A DNA stretch of 13,918 nucleotides from Ichthyophonus hoferi (Eukaryota > Opisthokonta > Ichthyosporea > Ichthyophonida > Ichthyophonidae): the NCBI GenBank assembly GCA_002751075.1, contig NAOQ01000009.1, positions 52,121 through 66,038 of the forward strand, written 5' to 3'. The stretch's first letter is position 1; each line of letters starts with the position of its first letter. Position numbers and translations under genes: made by a program. Below, piece after piece: positions 1-7,826 of the stretch. The notes below the pieces were generated by a model, which worked only from the letters and a program-made list of their open reading frames with translations, searched no databases and was not told the DNA's origin.

Positions 1-132
1 CTTCTTTCTGAACTGTCGCCAGCGAAACATGATCGTCAAGTAGCCAATGGAAATTCCCATGGATGTAATGAGATTGATTATCTTTTTAAATGGAAAGATA
101 AGCATAAACTTTTTAACTATTTATTATATTAG
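1..132. other. possible partial exon at left edge, strand unresolved
   Basis: The first ~75 bases are clearly richer in G+C than the DNA that follows, as the exons elsewhere in the window are. On the + strand one frame is open from base 1 to a TAG at 130-132, with a mixed hydrophilic composition (pieces such as LLSELSPAKHDRQ). On the - strand one frame is open from 120 to base 1 and would give a hydrophobic stretch (GISIGYLTIMF) followed by basic RWRQFRKK, like a membrane helix end; a second - frame is also open. I do not recognise a family in any of these. It could be the end of a neighbouring gene's exon or chance. Confidence 0.25.
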
Positions 133-1009
133 CCATATTATATATCTATATATATATATATATATATATTATATTAGGAAGATATAGGAATTAACTTTAA
201 TGTGTTAATAGTTTTTAAGAAACAATTTATTTACAATTATTTTAAGTAACTAGAATAAAGGAGATACGGGAATTTTTTATTTTTTATTGAGTCTTATGAG
301 CCCCTAAAAGGCAACCAATACAGAGAAAGGAAATAATAAACAATAACAAAGTCTATCTCCGAGAGTTACACCAAACATGTAATTCACAAGTGAACGGCAA
401 AAACCAGATTTGCGTAAGTATATAGAACCTTTAAAATGCCTCCAGGAATCATTTTAATCTCTTCCAAGATGGTTCTAAGATGGGGCAACATTATGATTCA
501 AATACGAATTCAAACAGGGATTTCCCGGTGCTATCTATCGGAAAGAATGTAGTTCACCAATAGGAGGGATTTTATAGCACAAACTATTGCGCACATTCAT
601 TGGTGAATGTTATAATGAGCGTACATTCATTGGTGGATGGTATAATGGTCGCCTTTGTTTGTAAGATTACACTTATAAAGCACCATATGATTGGACTCCA
701 GGTTTATTCTCTATTACAATACCAACCTATCTGAAAGTTTTTAAACTAAGCTATCTTACCCTTTATTTTAGCGTAGATAGTTCAACTATAATAGTATTAT
801 ATACTTCCATTTAGCAGCCTAGTTGTTAGTTTAAATTTTGTGTATTATGACCTCCTCTAAACCACTAACATATATATATTTTTCTTTACTATTTTTTCAT
901 ATTTTACAATTTAACACGAGATATAAATCTTTAGATTATATTTGTTAATAAATTTTGTGTTTCATGCAGTGTTTATAGATTTATAATTTAGTATATATAG
1001 TCTGTACCA
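133..1009. other. left flank without a recognised gene
   Basis: AT-rich spacer upstream of the tRNase Z gene. It contains a TA dinucleotide run (about 140-170), a more G+C-rich patch (about 340-660) with a 38-codon + frame at 436-552 that resembles no family I know, and a 30-bp tandem duplication listed separately. No convincing exon or RNA gene was found. Confidence 0.5.
591..650. repeat. 30-bp tandem duplication carrying a small hairpin
   Basis: Bases 591-620 and 621-650 are two adjacent 30-bp copies with about five mismatches. Each copy holds CATTCA TTGG TGAATG, a 6-bp stem with a four-base loop. The stem is perfect in the first copy (595-610) and has one mismatch in the second (625-640). 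The loop contains the ATTGG motif that recurs through the window. Confidence 0.8.
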
Positions 1010-1017
1010 TATAAATA
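1010..1017 (+). promoter_or_regulatory. TATA-like box of the tRNase Z gene
   Basis: TATAAATA lies 29-36 bases before the proposed start ATG at 1046. If used as a TATA box the 5' leader would be only a few bases long. In such AT-rich DNA a match by chance is quite possible. A similar TATAAA precedes the proposed start of the second gene. Confidence 0.35.
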
Positions 1018-1045
1018 GGAAGATAAGCGGCTACAATTGGTAAAC

Positions 1046-1146
1046 ATGCTGTTGAAATATAGTACTCTATCTATGGCAGGGTATCAGACAAGTGTTGTTC
1101 TACCGGAGCTCAAAGTGGCTTTTGACATGGGCGGTTTGCCTGCCAG
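1046..1146 (+). CDS. TRZ1: tRNase Z exon 1
   Basis: Encodes residues 1-33 plus two bases of Arg34 (MAGYQTS..VVLPELKVAFDMG). It ends GCCAG|gtctgt in phase 2. The ATG at 1046 gives a protein of family length. An upstream exon cannot be excluded because the frame is also open a few codons further upstream. Confidence 0.85.
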
Positions 1147-4100
1147 GTCTGTCTTTTTATCTCTTATTATTCTTTATCTCTTCTTTCATATTTTCATATA
1201 TATCTTGGCAAGTATCGTTATTTAAATTTTATCTACGTATCTTCTTCCTTCTCTCCTTAAATCATCACACGTAATATCTCTTCATAATTATTTCCATTTC
1301 CTTCCATACAAACATTTATTTCTTACCTATTTTTTGTTCTTGAATATGTCTCATTCAAAAACCAGGTGTATTGCTTTTAGAGTGAAACTTCAAAAATAAT
1401 CAAAAGCATCTTTGATTATAGTAATGAGAGAGTATTGTACAGTCAAAGCAAGAAATAATATGAAGGAAGGACGGATGAACAAATAACAGAGTGCTAGAGA
1501 GGGAATGGATAGGAAGAAAAGAAAAGTGTGAACATTCACATGTTCTGATATGCTAGATTGTATTTTATTATATTGTATTTTATTATATTATTGTGTATAA
1601 TGTTATATTATACTATATTATTGTATAGTGTAGTGTAGTGTATGGTATTATATCATAGCACGTGTTCAATCCTATATTATATACATATGCAAACTAAGAC
1701 TAATCTATCTAGTCTATTATAAATAGCCCGTTTTGCAATAGCATAATATCTTTCTAAGAGATATTTATAAGTAAAATAAACTTTCCATCCCATTTTATCA
1801 TGCCATGTTTTACCATTTGACCTCATTTTTCTTTTTATTTCCCTATTGCCCTGCCTTTATACATCTTTTTAACACATGATATATCCCTATACATGTTCTT
1901 TCTCACTCCAGGGCTCTGTCTGCCCAGCATATATTTATCACCCATTGCCATCTAGATCATATTGCTGCTATTCCTCAACATGCCTGTAAGTACTATACTG
2001 TATGCTAAGCGGGTGTTGTGCGTTTACTGTATTTTTTTTATTATGCTATATATATATAATTTTATATTAGTATTATCTTGTATTATATTATCTTTTGCTA
2101 GACTATATTGTATTATGCTTTCTTATACTGTATTTTATTCGATTTTTTCATAGTATTATATATATGTACATACCTATATATGTATCATCGTGCATGCATA
2201 CTATCATGCTATATCATACCATATCATACTATCATAGATACACACCTACCTACTTAGCTACATATCTATCTACGCATCTACTTACATACATGCATACATA
2301 CCTAACTACCTAACCACCTTCATACATACCTGTCTAGCTACCTATATATATCCCTGCCTACCTACTTACTTACCTTTATACATGCATAGCAAGGAGAATC
2401 ATGCGAGGGCAGACCAAACCAGCTACCTACTTTCTACCCAATAAAGAGGCAGTAGTAATTATGCAAGGCATTATAAAGAACTATGTGGCTCTCTCCCAGG
2501 CGCCAATGCCATGTAATTTTAAAGTTCTGGGTGAGTGATTAATGGTTAACTTAGTCATTAAAATTAAAAGGACATATATCGGAGCCAATCGATGTGATTC
2601 ACTCTCCAATCGGAATGATCTTTTATTGTATTTTATTACCTTTTTTAATATCTTTTTAAACTTCAATAATCGCATATGTGATTGGTCAATATAAATTAAT
2701 ATATATATAACATATATACACATATCTACATCATAAGATTATGTTTTCATATACCACTTATGCAATCGTACTACTATACACTCTACTATTGTACTATCCT
2801 GCCACCACCCTATCATTCTAACATACTAACACATTATCATACTGTCGCGTACCTCTATACATATACTTACTTACGCACAACAAATTCATTAAGCAGAACC
2901 CAACGAGAAATACTCTCTCCATCATGGCCGTTATGTGACTACTTTCCCTACTAAACATAGAGTAGCTAGTCAGGTGATTGCAATCCACATACTTCCTAGA
3001 CAACGGATTATTGATATTAAAATTATTAATTTTAAACATGTATTCTGCTATATATATACCTTATGGAATAGAGTATAGTATATTGCCCAATTGTATACTC
3101 AAAATAATGGTTTACTGGAGTTTATAATAATATTTCCTGTATATACATATAGTAATTATCTATATAATACGTAATAGTATGCAATTAATCAGCTCAAAAT
3201 GTTGTTTTTTAATCTTTTCTGAGATTGCTTTTTTAAAATATTTGCTTAATATTTTTTAAATTTTATACTCATTGGTTAATATCTTTTAATATTTTAACAT
3301 GTCGCCACACCTATGAGCATTAATCATTGTCCTCGCACAAATTTATCATATAGCTACACTATATATCTATGCATATACATACTATTTTGCTTTCTTCCTG
3401 TTCTATTATCATACTGTCATACCCACACACATACATACTAACATGGTCATTCTCATCTTCGTATATATTACAATAACAGGGTTATATTATTTGGCAAAAC
3501 ATTAAAACCCTCAAACCAGAATTTATCGGGAAAACACAAAAAGAACTTGCTATTTTAAACAAACAAGGTAACTGGCTGTTACCAATTTTAAATTAGATTT
3601 TTATTCAATCTAGTGTATTTACTATCTAAAATTGTTTTTTAGATTCCTTCTCTTTAGCATTACTCTGAAATTTGACTAGAGTTTTTTCTTATCTTTGTAC
3701 AAATCTACCTGTGATTATTTGGTTTTATTTTAAATTTTATGTTTTTTTATTGTTATAAAGTAAACCTATATATGCTATATTTTTTATACTTGTTATTATT
3801 ATATATATAATTTTTCCATGTAAAGCATATGATATACAACCAATAGTATGGTTAATTTATAAATCTTTAATACGCTATAATACACATAAACCTATACTTT
3901 TTCATCTATTATAGTAGATCCGCCTATATATTTTACAATATTTTCTTGTTTAAAATGATGAATATCCAATCCTAGATCTTTCTTTTATATAACATATTTA
4001 CATATATATTCATAGCAATTGGTAGATATGCTTGTTAATAGTTAAAAAATGATGCATCTTAAGATAGCAATACAGCTTACTTGGCCAATTATATAGGACT

Positions 4101-5694
4101 ACTTGTATTAATTTTTATCCTAATATAATCAGTGCTAACCTTCTCTTTTTAATCTCCCAGCCAATTGCACACCTTCAAAGAGTAATTCTATTATATTTAG
4201 GAATAGTTTGAATAGCTATATTAAGTTGTATTTTTATGTTATTCAGTATATGTTTCCCCCCAGGATGTAAAATTCACGATGAAAGTGTTATCCCAGAGGT
4301 GGCTTATACAGGCGATACAACTATTGAGGTATAAATTAAAATTGAAATTAAAAAAATATTATCTTTTAACTTTTGTTGGTCAGTTTCTCCTATTTTACCT
4401 CAGCCTTTTTAAAATGATTATCTCGTTTATACAATCATACTTCATTTTCTTTATATATATGCCTATGCCATACTATACTATGCCATACCTTATATTATTT
4501 ATTTATTTTCTTTCGTGTCACCTTGCTATCTCTCTATTCGTCTAACCGATATTTAAAATGTGATACAATTTATTGAGCTATTATGATTGATCATAAATCA
4601 TATACAGGGATTGGAAAATTGCCTGGCAGCCCAACAAGCCAAGACTTTATTTATTGAAACAACCTATGTGGATGAAGCGAATCCACCCGAAAAGGTAGGC
4701 AGATATAGGTATATATATGGGGGCGTGGGTGTATGTATGTATGTATGGGTGCATGGTAATTCACACATGTATATATATCTATCTATTTATTTTGATTTTT
4801 CTACTGTCTAGAGAACCTCTATAAATATGCTATCATATTAAGTAAACTTTAATCTCTTTCTTTGTATACGATAGGATTGCACTGACTGGCTTACAATGGA
4901 TCTATATAGGGTGGGTTATGTGTTATAAAATACATAGTTTTTAATACAAGCCTTCGGTTGGTCAGACTAAATATAGTATAATATAGGTTTAAATATAAGC
5001 ATTACATTAATAAGATTAAAGCAAATTATTAAGAAGTATTTAATTTCTAACAACCATTGTATTGGTCAGGCCAAGAGACGAGGCCATATTCACCTCTTAG
5101 ATATAGCTGCGATGGCGCCTAGATTGACCAATGAGAGAATAGTACTGATTCACTTTTCGGCCCGATACACGGCTGTCCAAATTCGGTAAATATGACTAAG
5201 GATCCTACCTACCCCTTATATACCATACCACTATACTTTATACCTTGTAGAATATTTTATAAACGGAGCTTTGAGGCACAAATATATGTATGTTTATGCC
5301 TATATATATTACTCTCAACTATTATTGCCGCTGTTATTACTACTAGTAGTAGTGATAGTTCTGTTTTGCCTGAGTTCTCCTTCTCATGTTCTATTCTCGT
5401 TGTTTAGATATATATACGCATGTGTATGTAGCTATGCTATCACATACATATTTACAAATACAAATGTACACATACATATATATATCTAACGTCCATTATA
5501 TTCTTATACACACACACACGCACATAAGCGAATACTAGTGCACACTATATATATATAGTATCCCTTCCTACCAATGCCTAATAACATGACAATGCCTACT
5601 GTTTCCCAGACACATGGTCCAGACTGTCCTCCCTCCTGAACTGTTTTGTAGAGTGGAACTAGCCCTTGAAATACACGAGAATGACTATGAATGA
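1046..5694 (+). CDS. TRZ1: tRNase Z, short form (tRNA 3'-processing endonuclease), nine exons
   Basis: tRNase Z is a zinc-dependent endonuclease that removes the 3' trailer from precursor tRNAs so that CCA can be added. Exons 1046-1146, 1912-1985, 2390-2530, 2897-2973, 3480-3567, 4264-4328, 4608-4694, 5070-5185 and 5610-5694 join in consistent phase to 834 nt, predicted 277 aa, the usual size of the short form (plant TRZ1, bacterial RNase Z). Visible motifs, in predicted residue numbers: FDMG 26-29; metal motif HCHLDH 45-50; FPTKH with His126; SQGY 130-133; GDT with Asp178; ET with Glu199; GHIH with His219; HFSARY 239-244. These match the family's zinc ligands and catalytic residues. The segment at about 132-160 takes the place of the flexible arm. 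The usual FDIGRCP is FDMGGLP here. There is no long presequence, so a nuclear/cytosolic site is likely, but the ATG choice rests only on length and family alignment. The next gene downstream is on the same strand. Confidence in the family is very high; the first exon's start is the least certain point. Confidence 0.95.
1557..1655. repeat. AT-rich low-complexity repeat in tRNase Z intron 1
   Basis: Irregular repeats of TGTATTTTATTATA-like units pass into TAGTG repeats (about 1624-1643). Low complexity only; nothing coding. Confidence 0.6.
1912..1985 (+). CDS. TRZ1: tRNase Z exon 2, zinc motif
   Basis: The acceptor is ctcactccag. The exon completes Arg34, then encodes residues 35-58 including ITHCHLDH, the HxHxDH metal-binding signature of the metallo-beta-lactamase fold. 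It ends phase 1 at T|gtaagt. Confidence 0.93.
2160..2380. repeat. CTAC/CATA tetranucleotide-like tract in tRNase Z intron 2
   Basis: Long degenerate run of CTAC, CATAC and CTAT units that reaches almost to the exon 3 acceptor and so doubles as its pyrimidine-rich tract. Similar tracts precede the exons at 9496 and elsewhere. Confidence 0.6.
2390..2530 (+). CDS. TRZ1: tRNase Z exon 3
   Basis: Acceptor gcatag; the split codon T+CA gives Ser59, then residues 60-105 (RRIMRGQTKPATYFLP and onward), matching the 'KPPTYxVP' stretch of plant enzymes. It ends phase 1 at G|gtgagt. An AG at 2392-2393 would break the frame. Confidence 0.9.
2897..2973 (+). CDS. TRZ1: tRNase Z exon 4, motif III histidine
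   Basis: G+AA completes Glu106, then residues 107-131. FPTKHRVASQ corresponds to the family's F-x-T-x-H motif (metal ligand His126). The exon ends in phase 0 at CAG|gtgatt. Confidence 0.9.
3480..3567 (+). CDS. TRZ1: tRNase Z exon 5, arm region
   Basis: Phase 0 acceptor aacag. Encodes residues 132-160, GYIIWQNIKTLKPEF and onward, aligning with 'GYVVYSxxxKLKxEY' of plant TRZ1. It ends phase 1 at G|gtaact. Confidence 0.9.
4264..4328 (+). CDS. TRZ1: tRNase Z exon 6, motif IV
   Basis: Acceptor ccccccag. G+GA gives Gly161, then residues 162-182 ending VAYTGDTTIE. Asp178 of GDT is the bridging metal ligand in the family. It ends phase 0 at GAG|gtataa. The reading frame starting at the ATG at 4279 is in a different frame and is a shadow. 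Confidence 0.92.
4608..4694 (+). CDS. TRZ1: tRNase Z exon 7
   Basis: Acceptor tatacag, phase 0 at both ends, residues 183-211. LFIETTY aligns with the HEAT-type motif; its Glu (199) is kept and the His position is Ile, as in plant short forms (MEST). Confidence 0.92.
4731..4748. repeat. GTAT microsatellite in tRNase Z intron 7
   Basis: GTAT repeats just inside the intron after a G-rich patch; ordinary simple-sequence repeat. Confidence 0.7.
5070..5185 (+). CDS. TRZ1: tRNase Z exon 8, catalytic histidine and motif V
   Basis: Acceptor ggtcag with a TCTAAC branch-point-like element about 19 bases upstream. Encodes residues 212-249: KRRGHIHLLDI and IHFSARYT, near identical to plant TRZ1. It ends phase 2 at CG|gtaaat. 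Confidence 0.94.
5610..5694 (+). CDS. TRZ1: tRNase Z exon 9, C-terminus
   Basis: Acceptor tttcccag; CG+A completes Arg250, then residues 251-277 and TGA at 5692-5694. VLPPELFCRV matches the terminal 'LPPPLxGRV' of the family. The tail (HENDYE) is unlike the common 'ALTEGF' end. A degenerate copy of this exon lies 350 bases downstream. Confidence 0.9.
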
Positions 5695-5830
5695 AAGGGA
5701 ATTAGGATATATATTTGGATATTCTGGCTCAGGCAGTAACTATCAATTAAACTAGAGTATAAATGATTTTCTTATTTATATTTTACTAGGTTACTTGGCT
5801 GTTATGGAACATATGATAGTATGATAGTAT

Positions 5831-5836
5831 AATAAA
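5831..5836 (+). terminator. candidate polyadenylation signal of tRNase Z
   Basis: AATAAA 137 bases after the stop, followed by T-rich sequence. It lies between the working terminal exon and its degenerate copy, so its use would keep the copy out of the message. Confidence 0.4.
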
Positions 5837-5960
5837 TTGTTAATTTTATATTTTATTTTGGCTTTTATGTTTTTTTTATATACCCGATCGATCACGAAGA
5901 TTGATATTTTCTACTTTGTTTATAATCTATATAACATAATCTACCTACCACAATGTCATA

Positions 5961-6285
5961 CAGAGATATAATCCAACTTAGGTCAAAATATATTTTAGAG
6001 TGTAACTGGCCCTAGATATACAGGATAATGACTATAAATGATAGGAAATGAGGGTAGATGTTTGTATATATGGGCTCAGGCTATACGGGCTCAGGCAGCC
6101 ATCATCATTTAAAGCTATAGTATAAGTGAATTATTTATTTATATTATACCAGCTGATTTGATTGTTATAGATTATATAATAGTGCATTTTCACTTTATCT
6201 ATTTATGGTGTATTTGTAGATTTTATTGGTTTAAAATGCTTTTTCTCATTAAAACTTCCGATCGGTCACTAAGATTAATTATTAT
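5961..6285 (+). pseudogene. degenerate tandem copy of tRNase Z terminal exon and 3' flank
   Basis: Starting at the acceptor cag (5961-5963), this stretch repeats 5607-5910: exon 9, its stop region and about 200 bases of 3' flank, with small indels. Matches include AGAGTGtAACTgGCCC against AGAGTGGAACTAGCCC, ATGACTATaAATGAtAGG against the end of the true exon, a GGCTCAGGCAG block, and CCGATCG.TCAC.AAGATT. The exon part has diverged and does not encode the true C-terminus: in the phase used by exon 8 it would read RDIIQLRSKYILECNWP and stop at 6013-6015. Either a dead duplicate or an alternative last exon. Confidence 0.75.
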
Positions 6286-6470
6286 CGTCCATTGATCCAT
6301 TGATTCATGGGAATAATTTTTAATATTCTTAAAGTCAGGTCATTTGAGGTATTAATGCTATATGTAGGAAAACACAATTAATGGTTAACCCGTTTTAGGC
6401 TTGTTCCCGTCTCTCTTGGAAAATATTTTATATTTCATTAGCCAATAATCATGGATTATAACATCAATTT

Positions 6471-6487
6471 TCCAATTAATTATTGGA
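6471..6487. repeat. CCAAT/ATTGG palindrome
   Basis: TCCAAT TAATT ATTGGA: perfect 6-bp inverted repeat around a five-base centre, joining two copies of the recurring CCAAT motif head to head. Confidence 0.6.
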
Positions 6488-7491
6488 ACGATATCTCGTT
6501 AACTTGTGAACATAGGTTTTCATTATAAATAATAATTAAACAGTTTATTAAATTAAAATAAGCAATAGAAATATCTGTTTATAATTCTTCTTTTATGTTG
6601 ATCATAATATAAATTTATAATATATATTCTATTAGCTACTATTTAAACTGCATTTTTATAAATCTAAACTAATTATATTGAACGAAATTTGCCAATATAA
6701 TTTATGCTTTTCGTATAAATTCAAAATAATAATGAATAAACGATTTAAAATATATCAGATATTAGTAATGTATAAATATCGAAAATTAACTAGATTTTCA
6801 ATATTATTATTATTATTTCCTAAGGTTTTACCTATTTTTTGAGTCAATCACATACATTAAAATTACTACATCTTACAAATTCTAGCCGATCTACTAATTC
6901 TGACGCATAATTTCAGACCAATGAATTGAGATACCATTGTGTGCTCTTATCGAATAAAATCAGAAAGATACTGAGAAAATTAGCTGGCTCAGGTGCAATA
7001 ATAGCAAAACATAATATAAGACAATTAATAATTTGCATCTTTCTATTTTTAATAAATACTATAAAAAAGATTTTTTTAGAATTATTTATTTAATTTGCAT
7101 TTTAACCATTGATTATGAAAGGAATCTGGCCGGTTTATATTGGATTTCTAGTACAAATGATGTCACGCTATAATTAGCCTATTAATGTTATTGAAACGTT
7201 TAGCCAATTATAGGCAATGTATACCCGGCAATGATTGGTTATCTTATAAGTGGAATGCTATTGTATACTGCCAGCCAATTACCATCTAGTTTAGTTTTGA
7301 ATATGTTTATGTTACCCTATGCAGATTCTTGTATATTAAGGTTTCTATAGCTATGTATGATTATAATTTCGCATGTATGAAATAGATTTATGACTCATGG
7401 TTGCATATATATATATACATCCATACAATTACACATATTATACACGTAAATCATTCTTTTTAAATTTTAGTTATTCTTTTTACTAGCAATT

Positions 7492-7557
7492 ATTACACTC
7501 TATTATACTTCTATCAACCGGTTTTATTACACTACTATACTCCTATCAACTGGCTTT
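7492..7557. repeat. 33-bp tandem duplication
   Basis: 7492-7525 and 7526-7557 are two adjacent copies (ATTACACT..TATACT.CTATCAAC.GG.TTT) differing by a few substitutions and a 2-base indel, in the spacer upstream of the ATPase gene. Confidence 0.75.
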
Positions 7558-7642
7558 ATTAGTCGTTTATTCGACAAAATATACGGAGTTATTAGAGAAA
7601 GAAGAGATTTCCTTACACATCATCAAAGTTTATACACTGGAA

Positions 7643-7648
7643 TATAAA
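7643..7648 (+). promoter_or_regulatory. TATA-like box of the ATPase gene
   Basis: TATAAA 53-58 bases before the ATG at 7701. It would place the transcript start near 7673-7678, leaving the short upstream ATG at 7662 out of the message. Chance matches are common in this composition. Confidence 0.3.
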
Positions 7649-7700
7649 CGCTTATAACGGCATGTTCTGATATTATTATAATACTGTGGAAGGATTGAAT

Positions 7701-7735
7701 ATGTTATTTTTAAAGCAGCTACAACGTCCTGCTAT
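7701..7735 (+). CDS. AFG1: AFG1 exon 1 (proposed)
   Basis: ATG after an upstream in-frame TGA; encodes [11 protein letters not shown], a basic, acid-free start, and ends phase 2 at AT|gtatgt, a good donor. The phase fits the acceptors at 8866 and 8881. Without splicing the same ATG continues as a 41-codon ORF (7701-7826), so this exon is not proven. Confidence 0.4.
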
Positions 7736-7826
7736 GTATGTGTTTAGTGTGTTTATTACTGTGATTGGGTTTGTATTTTTGATTGTCATGCTTTGCTCAC
7801 TCTTACAATGTGGCTGTTGTTGTTAG
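7701..7826 (+). CDS. 41-codon ORF for a possible small membrane peptide (alternative to AFG1 exon 1)
   Basis: Reads [11 protein letters not shown], then an uninterrupted hydrophobic stretch at residues about 12-38 ([18 protein letters not shown] and onward), and a cysteine-rich end (CGCCC) with TAG at 7824-7826. It has the layout of a single-pass small membrane protein with a possible lipid-modified Cys tail. I recognise no family. T-rich intron DNA readily gives hydrophobic codons by chance, so this may be only the read-through of the AFG1 first exon. Confidence 0.25.
   Translation: MLFLKQLQRPAMYVFSVFITVIGFVFLIVMLCSLLQCGCCC

Larger units (their letters stand above)
5695..7700. other. spacer between the two genes
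   Basis: Apart from the duplicated terminal exon and a short tandem repeat, no exon is recognised. The stretch is very AT-rich. At 7190-7280 four CCAAT/ATTGG motifs occur within about 75 bases; this might be a promoter region. A 41-residue hydrophobic ORF on the - strand (7038-6913) has no support beyond being open. Confidence 0.5.

Noticed and set aside
436-552. 38-codon + frame MPPGIILISSKM...
   Set aside because: No recognisable domain, no supporting splice sites, and other frames and the opposite strand look equally plausible.
1092-1274. Second frame over tRNase Z exon 1
   Set aside because: Out of frame with the family match; hydrophobic codons come from the T-rich intron.
2160-2380. 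CTAC/CATAC repeats considered as a regulatory array
   Set aside because: The same degenerate simple sequence recurs in several introns before acceptors; it is best read as low-complexity pyrimidine-rich intron DNA.
2481-2723. 80-codon - strand frame
   Set aside because: Mirror of tRNase Z exon 3 and its intron; no family features and the + strand exon is well supported.
4279-4545. 88-codon frame starting MKVLSQRWLIQ
   Set aside because: It overlaps exon 6 in the wrong frame; the GDT motif in the other frame is the real product, and the remainder is intron.
6913-7038. 41-residue hydrophobic ORF on the - strand with a signal-like start
   Set aside because: ORFs of this size are expected by chance in such AT-rich DNA; no promoter, family or splice support.
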